The notes below the pieces were generated by a model, which saw only the letters and a list, made by a program, of their open reading frames with translations, made no database searches and was not told the origin of the DNA. Positions 1 to 6,926 of a DNA stretch of 64,000 nucleotides are shown here, piece after piece. Made by a program: the position numbers and the translations under genes. Where the stretch lies: contig NZ_JAEINN010000004.1 of assembly GCF_016342405.1 (NCBI RefSeq), positions 1 through 64,000 of the forward strand. Reading direction: 5' to 3'. Origin of the DNA: Maridesulfovibrio ferrireducens. Lineage in GTDB: Bacteria > Desulfobacterota > Desulfovibrionia > Desulfovibrionales > Desulfovibrionaceae. The first letter of the stretch is position 1, and every line of letters begins with the position of its first letter.

Positions 1-31
1 TATTCATCCTCCTTGAATGGGAGGAAGTATG

Positions 32-502
32 TCATATGAGAAAATTAATGGAAGATGCAGCCGTCTGGACGGTTACTTTTATTCTTTCAAGGTCAGGGGC
101 TGAAACGTTGGCAAAAGGGCATTCGCCTATGGCCGGTGAAATCCATATACGGTAGAGGCTTTCTTCTCTTTTCCATGATTTTGCAGATTTATTGGATTCT
201 GCTTGTGGTCGATAGAATTGTGTCCATATTTCATCAAAAGTAATGCCTTTATCTTTCTCTGCCTTTTCGCGGGTTTCTTTTTCCTTGAGGGCGGCGGTGG
301 CCATTTCTTTTTTCTGTTTCAGGGTCTGTGGAAATTTACCTTGGGCCTGACTGACTTTAAGCTCACTCAGAATATTAGCTGCATCCTGAGCTTTGAACCC
401 ATTGCTTGCCCAACCTATGGGCTCGGTTTTGGTCTTGCCATCCTTACCTCCATTTTCTGTACAACTCCTGTACAACTTTTTTAAGAGATGGATAATGATC
501 AC
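32..502 (-). pseudogene. Tyrosine integrase, N-terminal fragment
   Basis: The reading frame encodes the N-terminal arm-binding and SAM-like core-binding parts of a Desulfovibrio-type phage integrase (residues about 20-150). There is a lysine/glutamate-rich linker, then the typical ITFDEIW and APDLERIK stretches. It stops abruptly a few residues after the core-binding domain, and the catalytic domain with its R-H-R-Y residues is absent. Homology appears lost at about position 55, so the gene is broken there by deletion or rearrangement. The extreme N-terminus also looks shortened. A separate catalytic fragment of the same family lies at 4396-5017 on the same strand, but in the wrong order to be the simple continuation. 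Integrase identity is confident; a functional product is very unlikely. Confidence 0.75.
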
Positions 503-603
503 AAGTGATAATAAGTGAAACTTATCCAGTTAAAAAGTTAGTTAAAACAATGGTTAACTGAATTTTTGAGAAGATGTGTGATTTCTTCTGAAACCCAATA
601 AAA

Positions 604-662
604 CGGACTAAAAACCCGCCGGTAGTAATACCATGAGAGTTCAATTCTCTCTCCCGGTAACA
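604..662 (+). other. 3' remnant of a class II tRNA (Leu/Ser type), likely attachment-site core
   Basis: The sequence shows a perfect T-arm: stem GAGAG (635-639), loop TTCAATT (640-646), stem CTCTC (647-651). A short class II variable arm precedes it (GGTA 621-624, TACC 629-632). The 3' acceptor strand TCCCGGT (652-658), a discriminator A and a degenerate ACA end follow. The preceding bases resemble part of an anticodon arm, but no D-arm or 5' acceptor strand is present upstream. Integrative elements that use tRNA genes duplicate exactly this 3' part, and the integrase fragment lies about 100 bases away. The reading as an att remnant is an inference. The amino acid is uncertain; the acceptor strand fits Leu best. 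Confidence 0.55.
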
Positions 663-672
663 GATAAATCAA

Positions 673-707
673 GGGTTTACAGTTTAACGACTGTAAACCC
701 TTTTTTT
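673..707 (+). terminator. Intrinsic terminator after the tRNA remnant
   Basis: A perfect 10-bp inverted repeat GGGTTTACAG/CTGTAAACCC with an 8-base loop is followed by seven T residues. It is a textbook rho-independent terminator, probably the original terminator of the tRNA gene whose 3' end lies just upstream. Confidence 0.85.
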
Positions 708-761
708 GTGCGTGGTGTTCTGTAGGGTCTACACCAAACAAAGGGGCAGTTGCCTAGTTAG

Positions 762-995
762 TTATGTTGTATTTCATTTGCTGAAAGAGACCGAAAGCGA
801 ACTGAATACCATCACCAGCGATATGGGCAGCCATCTTTAGAAGCGCAGGAACAAAGATTGAAGCAGCAATATCAGAGAATCGCCGAACAAGGGCAAAGGA
901 TAGCCGAGTTGGAAAAGGAAGTGCAAGGTTGCCTAGACTTGCAGAGCGGATTGGATGGTGCGTTGAAGGAGTTGGGGCGGTTGTGCGGGCGGTGA
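762..995 (+). pseudogene. Truncated reading frame with a Gln/Glu-rich coiled-coil tail
   Basis: An open frame of about 77 codons without an ATG start ends with TGA at 993-995. Its predicted product is rich in Q, E, R and L in a heptad-like pattern (EAQEQRLKQQYQRIAEQGQR), as in the C-terminal tails of mobilisation or other plasmid/phage proteins. A second frame is also open over much of the stretch, so the coding call is weak. The family is not recognised; it is probably the 3' end of a gene lost during island decay. Confidence 0.3.
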
Positions 996-1191
996 GGAAG
1001 TCTGTTCGGAGAGGGATGGGGATGTAAGTTGCCGATGATACAGGGCTTCGAAGGTTTTCTATGATTTATCGGCGTTATCTTTAAAAGTTGAAAATAGTTT
1101 AATACGTGGACAGTAGAATGGGAGACAGAGTAAAGAATGGCATCATATGGATTTGATTTGAATTTTAAACACAATTTCGGAGATTCTGAGG

Positions 1192-1605
1192 ATGAAAATA
1201 TTTCTTGTTTCGTGTGTTAAGATAAAACAAAGTGTTCCCTGTGAAGCTGGAAAAATGTACACATCAGACTGGTTTAAGAAAGCCAAAGCGTATACAAAAA
1301 AACATTGTGATGAATGGTATATTTTGTCTGCAAAGTATGGCCTTTTGCGTCCTGATGAGATTGTAACGCCGTATGAAGAAACTCTATTAAAGAAAAGGAA
1401 AGTAGAACGCTTGAAGTGGGCTGATATGGTAATTACTGACCTTTATAAAATTATATCACCGCAGGATGAAGTAACAATTCTCGCTGGTCTTAACTATCGA
1501 GAATTTCTGACTCCATGGCTTGAAGAACGTGGAAACAAAGTTATTATTCCTTTAGAGGGTCTTGCCATTGGGAAACAAAAGAGGTGGTTTAATGAAAATA
1601 AATGA
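1192..1605 (+). CDS. DUF6884 domain protein
   Basis: This 137-residue protein starts with the MKIFLVSCVKIKQ strand and carries the conserved WYILSAKYGLL segment (about residues 42-52) and PYEETL, which together mark the DUF6884 family. The biochemical role of the family is not established as far as I know; its members are usually found in phage, plasmid and island DNA. It has no signal peptide or membrane segment, so it is cytosolic. A GGAG ribosome-binding site precedes the ATG. It overlaps the next gene by 14 bases, which implies translational coupling with the GIY-YIG-like partner. Confidence 0.75.
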   Translation: MKIFLVSCVKIKQSVPCEAGKMYTSDWFKKAKAYTKKHCDEWYILSAKYGLLRPDEIVTPYEETLLKKRKVERLKWADMVITDLYKIISPQDEVTILAGLNYREFLTPWLEERGNKVIIPLEGLAIGKQKRWFNENK

Positions 1606-2293
1606 TCGTGTGGAAGACATTTCAAGACTTTACGGAATTCTTGATGAGCTTGAGGGACGTCTCGGAGGAAAGCAAGAACTTTCAGTATGTAATGGGCGTA
1701 TGAAGTGGCCGAGACAAGGTGTTTATCTCTTCTTTGAAAAAGGAGAAGAAAGGACGGGCAGTGGGAGCGGGCTCCGGGTTGTTCGTGTAGGTACTCATGC
1801 TGTTTCTATCGGTTCAAAATCAAAACTCTGGAATCGTTTGAAACAGCATAAAGGCAATACTGGGAATGGTGGCGGTAATCACCGGGGTTCTATATTCAGA
1901 TTGAATATTGGAATGGCTCTTCAAAAAACTGGAAGAATAGCTTCTACCTGTTCATGGGGAAAAGGTTTATCTTGCAGCTCAGAAGTGAGGGGTGTTGAAC
2001 TTGGGGCAGAGAAGATTGTTTCTGAGTACATGGGAGAGATGCCATTTTTGTATGTCTGCGTCGAGGATGAACCCAGCAAAAACAGCGATCGAGCTATTCT
2101 TGAAAAGAATCTAATAGGTTTGCTCAGTAATTACGAACATTCGCCAATTGATCCACCAAACAAAACTTGGCTTGGCAGTAGCTGTCCCAAGCCTGAAATT
2201 CGTTTGTCTGGGCTTTGGAATTCTAATTATGTCGAATCGGATTACGATCCACTTTTTCTTGATTTGTTGGAGCGTTATGTTAAGGCGATGTAA
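1592..2293 (+). CDS. GIY-YIG-like nuclease-fold protein, partner of the DUF6884 gene
   Basis: I chose the ATG at 1592 because AAGAGGTGG lies just before it; a longer frame from 1562 has no comparable site. The product has 233 residues. Residues about 40-80 show a GIY-YIG-like order: GVYLFF, then VVRVGTHA, then a conserved-looking Arg in WNRLKQHKG, then NHRGSIFR. A later E in ILEKNLIGLLSN fits the metal-binding glutamate, and an Asn follows. This is a motif-level assignment only. The gene overlaps the DUF6884 gene and lies directly before a dead insertion sequence whose left end begins about 10 bases after the stop. A nuclease acting on foreign or modified DNA is a reasonable guess but unproven. 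Confidence 0.6.
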   Translation: MKINDRVEDISRLYGILDELEGRLGGKQELSVCNGRMKWPRQGVYLFFEKGEERTGSGSGLRVVRVGTHAVSIGSKSKLWNRLKQHKGNTGNGGGNHRGSIFRLNIGMALQKTGRIASTCSWGKGLSCSSEVRGVELGAEKIVSEYMGEMPFLYVCVEDEPSKNSDRAILEKNLIGLLSNYEHSPIDPPNKTWLGSSCPKPEIRLSGLWNSNYVESDYDPLFLDLLERYVKAM

Positions 2294-2303
2294 AACAAGT
2301 TTT

Positions 2304-2914
2304 AGGGGCTGTACCAGATAACTCCTCTAGGTTATCTTTATGGCAATGAGAAAAAGCCGGTGAAAGAAAGAAAAGCAGCTTCGTTTAATAGAGCATTTCG
2401 TTGCTGGAACTACAGATCGTTGTGCTGCTGATCTTGTCGGCGTGAACGTTAAAACTGCTGCTTACTATTTTCACATGCTCCGAGAAATCATCACCGAAGA
2501 GTCCAAGAATGAAGGATTACTTTCTGGTGAATTCGAGGTGGATGAAAGCTATTTTGGTGGTAGGCGAAAGGGCAAGAGAGGACGAGGCTCAGCAGGAAAA
2601 GTTCAGCCTGATAGCATCAGTTTACTCTGACTACTGGCGAGGATATAATGTTTTGGATGTTTCTGAGTTCAAGCACTTTAGAATCAACCACTCAAAACTG
2701 TTCGCTGACAGTCACAACCATATCAATGGAATTGAGAAATTTTGGAACCAGGCCAAGCGTCACATGAGAAAATTTAATGGTATCCCAGCCAAACATTTTC
2801 CTTTATTTTTAAAGGAATGTGAGTGGTGTTTTAACAACAGTAATTCGCTAAGTTCGTTTAACCAATTGAAACAGTGGCTTAAGATGTATATGGACTAGTT
2901 GTCTGGTACAGCCT
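2304..2914 (+). mobile_element. Defective IS1595-family insertion sequence with 8-bp target duplication
   Basis: The 611-bp element has imperfect terminal inverted repeats. The left end carries CTGTACCAGATAACT, and the right end read in reverse carries CTGTACCAGACAACT. It is flanked by the exact 8-bp direct repeat CAAGTTTT at 2296-2303 and 2915-2922, the target size expected for IS1595. Family members are usually about 1 kb, so this copy has lost internal sequence. The intact target duplication means it inserted here as one unit and decayed in place. Confidence 0.85.
2340..2898 (+). pseudogene. IS1595-family transposase, broken by stop, deletion and frameshift
   Basis: From the ATG at 2340 the frame reads MAMRKSR and then meets a TGA, before continuing as a typical ISXO2-type transposase N-terminus (LIEHFVAGTT...VNVKTAAYYFHMLREI). 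The catalytic motif EVDESYFGGRRKGKRGRG is present. Immediately after SAGKV about 35 residues are missing, and the frame shifts before the second catalytic Asp (YSDYWRGYN). The C-terminal HINGIEKFWNQAKRH segment follows in the new frame. Three independent lesions make it non-functional. Confidence 0.85.
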
Positions 2915-2941
2915 CAAGTTTTATTATGAGCGGACCTAATT

Positions 2942-2988
2942 AAAATGTTAAACAAAAAACGGATCGTTTGTTTTTCGTTTAACATTTT
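2942..2988. promoter_or_regulatory. 47-bp palindrome before the Fic gene
   Basis: Perfect 12-bp arms AAAATGTTAAAC (2942-2953) and GTTTAACATTTT (2977-2988) enclose a 23-base centre that is itself partly self-complementary (ACG-GATC-GTT). It ends 40 bases before the Fic start codon and shortly after the IS target duplication. It could be an operator for autoregulation or a cruciform. It lacks the T-run layout of a terminator, although the flanks are AT-rich. Confidence 0.6.
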
Positions 2989-3028
2989 AGCATTGTATAG
3001 TAATTAAGACTTAGCTAAAATAATAAAT

Positions 3029-4030
3029 ATGCCAACCTATCACCCACCCCACACAATAACCCCAACCATCGTAAATCTGATATCCCAGATAAGCGAGGTA
3101 GTAGGGCGTTTGACCGTCCTTACCGATAATTCAAAGGAATTGCGGCTAAGGCGCATCAATCGAGTGCGCACTATTCGCGGTTCTTTAGCTATTGAAGGGA
3201 ACAACCTAAGCGAAGAGCAGATTACTGCGATTCTGGACGGCAAAAGGGTAATAGCCCCGCCCCGTGAAATTCAGGAAGTTCGTAACGCCATTGCTGCTTA
3301 TGATCAGTTCGGTAGTTGGTCGGTGGAGCGGGAAGCTGACTTGCTTGAGGCACATAGCGTGCTTATGTCCGGACTGATAGATGAGGCTGGTGCTTATCGT
3401 CACTCCGGTGTCGGCGTGATTGCGGGTGAAAGGGTAATTCACATGGCCCCGCCTGCGAAGCGAGTTTCTATTTTAATGCAGGATCTTTTTGGATGGCTTG
3501 CCGCTACTGACGATCATCCGCTAATAGCAAGCTCAGTTTTTCATTACGAATTTGAATTCATACATCCTTTCGCAGACGGCAACGGTCGTATGGGCCGTTT
3601 GTGGCAGACACTTATTTTGAACCGCTGGAATCCTTTGTTTGCAGATATCCCGGTCGAAAGTCTGATCTATGAGCACCAAGAAGAATATTACGACGCTCTA
3701 CAACAGAGCACAGATAAAGCTGATTCAGCTCCATTCATCGAGTTCATGCTCAGGATGATTTTGGATGCTATTGCATCTGCGACCCCCCAAGTTGGCCCCC
3801 AAGTTACCCCCCAAGTTAAGGCGTTGGTAGAAGCCATTTCAGGCGAAATGAGCCGTGATGAGATTCAAGCTGTTTTGGGTCTGAAAGATCGTAAGTCATT
3901 TAGAGAGCTTTATCTCAAGCCAGCTCTAGAAGAAGGGCTTATTGAAATGACTATTCCTAGTAAGCCTAATAGTAAGTTGCAGAAGTACCGTTTGACTGAG
4001 AAGGGGCAGCGGGCATTTCGTGGTCTATAG
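3029..4030 (+). CDS. Fic family protein with N-terminal inhibitory helix
   Basis: This 333-residue Fic/DOC protein probably transfers AMP from ATP to a hydroxyl side chain of a target protein. The Fic core motif is complete: HPFADGNGRMGR at residues 179-190, with catalytic His179, anion-binding Asp183 and Arg190. The N-terminal helix carries SLAIEGN (52-58), matching the class II inhibitory motif [S/T]xxxE[G/N], so Glu56 should block ATP binding until relieved. A proline/glutamine spacer (PQVGPQVTPQVK, about 253-264) leads to a C-terminal winged-helix-like domain. The protein is cytosolic and carries its own inhibitor, so it needs no separate antitoxin. A large palindrome upstream suggests regulated expression. 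The target is unknown. Confidence 0.9.
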   Translation: MPTYHPPHTITPTIVNLISQISEVVGRLTVLTDNSKELRLRRINRVRTIRGSLAIEGNNLSEEQITAILDGKRVIAPPREIQEVRNAIAAYDQFGSWSVEREADLLEAHSVLMSGLIDEAGAYRHSGVGVIAGERVIHMAPPAKRVSILMQDLFGWLAATDDHPLIASSVFHYEFEFIHPFADGNGRMGRLWQTLILNRWNPLFADIPVESLIYEHQEEYYDALQQSTDKADSAPFIEFMLRMILDAIASATPQVGPQVTPQVKALVEAISGEMSRDEIQAVLGLKDRKSFRELYLKPALEEGLIEMTIPSKPNSKLQKYRLTEKGQRAFRGL

Positions 4031-4045
4031 TTGCCTCACCATGTG

Positions 4046-4363
4046 TTATGGCTTTTTCTTGACTTCAAAGTGCTTTCCTCCGAGGTAGATAATTTCATAT
4101 TTGTAAGTTTTATAGGGAGGCCAGTTTAATTGTCTTATCTGCTGAAAATATGCTTTTATATTATTCCCTCTAACTTCTGGGCATTTTCGCCAAAAAGATG
4201 GCGTAATATTGAAATTTGATTGTTCTTCTGTTTCATTGAAAATTAAGGTTATTTTTCCTGCATATTCCGGGTCTATATTCTCAGCTATACATTTGCGTAG
4301 TTCAGGAGAGCGAAAGCCATATGTAATGTCTTTTGCTGCTGTTTTCCATGAGGATGCGATCAT
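4046..4363 (-). CDS. Hypothetical protein, 105 residues
   Basis: I do not recognise this family. The product is basic, has no signal peptide or membrane segment, and contains aromatic-rich segments (WRKCPEVRG, NWPPYKTYKYEIIYLGG). GGAG lies about 7 bases before the ATG, which supports translation. It begins 33 bases after the catalytic integrase fragment on the same strand and converges with the Fic gene, so it is probably cargo of the old element. Confidence 0.55.
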   Translation of the reverse strand: MIASSWKTAAKDITYGFRSPELRKCIAENIDPEYAGKITLIFNETEEQSNFNITPSFWRKCPEVRGNNIKAYFQQIRQLNWPPYKTYKYEIIYLGGKHFEVKKKP

Positions 4364-4395
4364 TTTATTCTCCGTGTAGTGGTTTTCAGTGTTTC

Positions 4396-5017
4396 TTAGG
4401 TGCGAGAAGTTTTTTCTCGTAGAGAGTTTGTACCTTTAATTTGCATCTTTTGATACATATCCCCCACAACCTCACTTGCCTTCATCATGGCATCATCACG
4501 CAGGTGTGCATATCTTTGAACCATTGACGGTGTTTTATGGGTGAGCAGTTTTTGCAGAGTGTACATGTCTACTTGTCCCGAACTGGCGAGGGTAGAGGCA
4601 AAGAAGTGTCGCAGTCCGTGCATAGGACGAAAATCTTTGGCCAGTCCTGCATTGTCAGATATACGCCGAAAGGGAATACGCATTTCTTTTGTTGGGCCGT
4701 TATCTCTACCGGGGAAAATGTATTCGCTGATCAGTTCCATCTTTTGGGTCTTTGAGTGTGATGAAGCCACGATTAAAATCAATGTCATTCCATCTCAGCT
4801 TAAATATTTCGCCTTTTCTCATGCCTGTATAGAGGGCCATAAGCGTCATGTTCGCCGCAGGTTTATTCGATGAGGTTTCAATGGCTTCCATGAGTGATGA
4901 AAGCTGTCTGGGCGTGAGTTCTTCAGTTTTGATGTTCCGGGAACAGGCCGCGATCCTGTGCTTGCGGCTTTGTTTCCGTTTAAGATAATTAAATTTTATT
5001 ATGATTGTATTTAGCAC
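4396..5017 (-). pseudogene. Tyrosine integrase, catalytic-domain fragment with internal deletion and frameshift
   Basis: Two overlapping frames together encode most of a phage-integrase catalytic domain. The first (from about 5017) carries the first catalytic Arg in LYTGMRKGEIFKLRWNDID. The second (ending at 4396) carries HGLRH, LLTHK and the nucleophile Tyr in MVQRYAHL. Between the segments ending in KDG and beginning with SEYIFPGRDNG about 25 residues are missing, and the frame changes at about 4750. The N-terminal DNA-binding half is absent. The sequence style matches the fragment at 32-502, but that fragment lies downstream on this strand, so the pair reflects a rearrangement or two separate integrases. 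Confidence 0.8.
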
Positions 5018-5096
5018 TATACCTCTTTAATCTCTCCCATAATGCTTTTTTGTTTGAGAAAGGCTGAAATTAACTTTTATCATGGGGTCGTGAGCT

Positions 5097-6341
5097 ATGA
5101 AAAACAGTTTCCGTATACTTGCATCTGTCTTTTTATTTATGTTTTTACTTTCCATTTCAACCATATCTACTGCAACCGCCAAAATGTCCATTCCTGACGA
5201 TTGCCCATGCAAAGGGTCGATTACAAATCTTATTGATGCGTACAATAGTGATAAGGTCTTTAAGGTGCATATTGATGAAGCATTCAAAAATATGCAGCCC
5301 GTCCCGGAAGGATACAGGAAAGGTGGAAATCCTTGGATCGGAAAATCTTTTGCCGACCTGATTCCGTTTTTTGTGGAGTGGAGTTCATTTCTACCGGAAG
5401 CAAAAGGCAGTGAGGATAACGCACTTAAATATATCGAACAGATGGATCTGTTTGCGTATAAAAATCCATTTGGCAGAGTGGCTTTCCAGACTTCGCCGGG
5501 AGTTGAGATTTTTAACCGCTTTGCGAGTGAACGCGGTGATTTTTTATCCAGCAGTGCTTCTACAAAAAAAGTAGCTAAATGGCTTGCTGATCCCCGCATT
5601 GAAAGTGAAGAATACGTTTTGCCTGATCCCGCAGCCGCTGACGGCGGGTTTAAGTCTTATAATGAATTTTTTTCCCGCAAGTTTAAAGATATCAATAAGG
5701 TTCGTCCGCAGACTATGCCGGACCGGGATTATATCATTTCTTCACCGACCGATGCTACTGTGAATTCCATCCCTGTAAAAATTGTAGACGGAACCACTAA
5801 GCTTAGTACTAAAGGTACTCAGGAACTGAATATTAAGGAACTGCTGGACGGATCACGCTATTGGAAGAAGTTTGTAGGTGGCACGGCTCTGTCTTGTGTC
5901 CTGATGCCTAATACTTACCATTATTACCATGCTCCAGTCGGCGGTCAGGTTCTTGAAACCCGTCTTGTGGATGGAGCATTGGTGGGTATGGAAGAGTTTG
6001 TTAAATTCGCTCCGGCTCATGGTAATGTAGGGGCTCCCGGAGCAAGTTTCGGTGCGTTTGAAAGCTATGCGCGCGGTTATTTTATCATAGATACCGGAAA
6101 ATACGGTTTGGTAGGAGTTATTCCGGTAGGACTCAGCACTGTTGGATCAGTTGTGTTCGAAGATAAGTTCCTCAAAGCGGACGGTCCAGTCGCCATCAAC
6201 CGCGGTGATGAACTGGGACATTTTCTTTATGGTGGGTCTCTGGTCATTTTGGTTTTTGAACCCGGACAATATGGTTCCGATGCTATTAAGGTTCGTTTGG
6301 GAAATCAGATCGGTATTTTTGATACCAGCTCAAATAAATAG
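5097..6341 (+). CDS. Exported phosphatidylserine decarboxylase family protein
   Basis: This 414-residue protein has a clear Sec signal peptide (residues 1-29, with a long hydrophobic run ending STATA). An N-terminal region resembling the domain associated with type II decarboxylases follows (about 40-160, NPWIGKSFADLIPFF), then the decarboxylase fold (about 180-405) with YHYYHAPVGG and a C-terminal LGHFLYGGS motif. Self-cleavage at Gly-Ser, LGST in bacterial type I and GGST in type II enzymes, makes the pyruvoyl cofactor; here GGS keeps the needed Ser. The known reaction converts phosphatidylserine to phosphatidylethanolamine. Export to the periplasm is unusual for this enzyme and suggests another lipid or amino-acid substrate. 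It appears monocistronic and ends in a strong hairpin. Confidence 0.8.
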   Translation: MKNSFRILASVFLFMFLLSISTISTATAKMSIPDDCPCKGSITNLIDAYNSDKVFKVHIDEAFKNMQPVPEGYRKGGNPWIGKSFADLIPFFVEWSSFLPEAKGSEDNALKYIEQMDLFAYKNPFGRVAFQTSPGVEIFNRFASERGDFLSSSASTKKVAKWLADPRIESEEYVLPDPAAADGGFKSYNEFFSRKFKDINKVRPQTMPDRDYIISSPTDATVNSIPVKIVDGTTKLSTKGTQELNIKELLDGSRYWKKFVGGTALSCVLMPNTYHYYHAPVGGQVLETRLVDGALVGMEEFVKFAPAHGNVGAPGASFGAFESYARGYFIIDTGKYGLVGVIPVGLSTVGSVVFEDKFLKADGPVAINRGDELGHFLYGGSLVILVFEPGQYGSDAIKVRLGNQIGIFDTSSNK

Positions 6342-6376
6342 TGTTTGAGAAATCAAAAACCGAGTACAATAATAAA

Positions 6377-6407
6377 AAAGCCACTTTCCATACCGGAAAG
6401 TGGCTTT
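6377..6407. terminator. Bidirectional terminator between convergent genes
   Basis: A 13-bp perfect inverted repeat AAAGCCACTTTCC/GGAAAGTGGCTTT with a 5-base loop lies between the converging decarboxylase-family gene and the Met/His-rich gene. A-rich sequence on one side and the TTT within the arm on the other let it act in both directions. Confidence 0.8.
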
Positions 6408-6431
6408 AAATAAGAACTATACAGCTAAATA

Positions 6432-6899
6432 CTACATACCTGTCATCGCTTTTACTTCTTCAAGCGATTTTTCCATTTTCTGAAGACCGTCATTCATCAT
6501 CTGCATGCCGCCGGCAGTACCATTTTTCATCATGCCCATACCTTTCATCATTTCCATCATGCCTTTGTTGGCGTTACCCATGGAATTTTTTATCATGGAC
6601 TGGTGAGGGTCGCCTTCAGCTCCTGTTTCAATCATTTTCATACCGTTGTGCATCGGCATCATTTCTTTATTCATCATCCCCATACCTTCATTCATTGTGG
6701 CAGGATCGTTCATGAGTTTGGCTCCATGTTTCATATGAGCAATCCCTTTTTCCATCATGCCGATTCCGTCATGCATTGAACCTTTCATCTCTTTTTTTCC
6801 GTGGTTGGAATGGTCCATATTCATATCCATGGCAAAGGCTGCTGTGGACATCGCAATAATGAATGCTACCAATATGCTGATGTTTAAAATCTTTTTCAT
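6432..6899 (-). CDS. Met/His-rich exported protein, putative copper/silver binder
   Basis: This 155-residue protein has a signal peptide (MKKILNISILVAFIIAMSTAAFA). The mature part is mostly Met, His, Lys and Gly: MDMNMDHSNHGKKEM near the new N-terminus, then about eight repeats built around GMM, GMMNK or GMK. Met- and His-rich periplasmic segments bind Cu(I)/Ag(I) in proteins such as CusF and PcoE, so a metal-buffering role is inferred. The Cus-type efflux operon lies 2.6 kb away beyond a phosphatase gene, which supports this. It belongs to no family I can name with certainty. Confidence 0.7.
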   Translation of the reverse strand: MKKILNISILVAFIIAMSTAAFAMDMNMDHSNHGKKEMKGSMHDGIGMMEKGIAHMKHGAKLMNDPATMNEGMGMMNKEMMPMHNGMKMIETGAEGDPHQSMIKNSMGNANKGMMEMMKGMGMMKNGTAGGMQMMNDGLQKMEKSLEEVKAMTGM

Positions 6900-6926
6900 T
6901 GTTAACTCCCTTAGCGTGTTGAGTTG

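Larger units (their letters stand above)
503..1191. other. Gene-poor stretch in the decayed island
   Basis: There is no intact gene between the integrase fragment and the DUF6884 gene. The stretch holds a tRNA 3' remnant (604-662), a strong terminator (673-707) and a truncated coiled-coil reading frame (762-995). Nothing recognisable was seen from about 1030 to 1190, apart from a GGAG ribosome-binding site about 9 bases before the ATG at 1192. Confidence 0.6.

Noticed and set aside
25-55. A short match to the transposase segment at 2755-2780 at the left edge (ATGAGAAAATT-AATGG)
   Set aside because: Only about 16 bases match and the reading frame does not continue; chance similarity is as likely as an IS fragment.
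604-662. A complete functional tRNA gene
   Set aside because: The 5' acceptor strand and D-arm are absent upstream and the anticodon arm pairs poorly, so only a 3' remnant can be supported.
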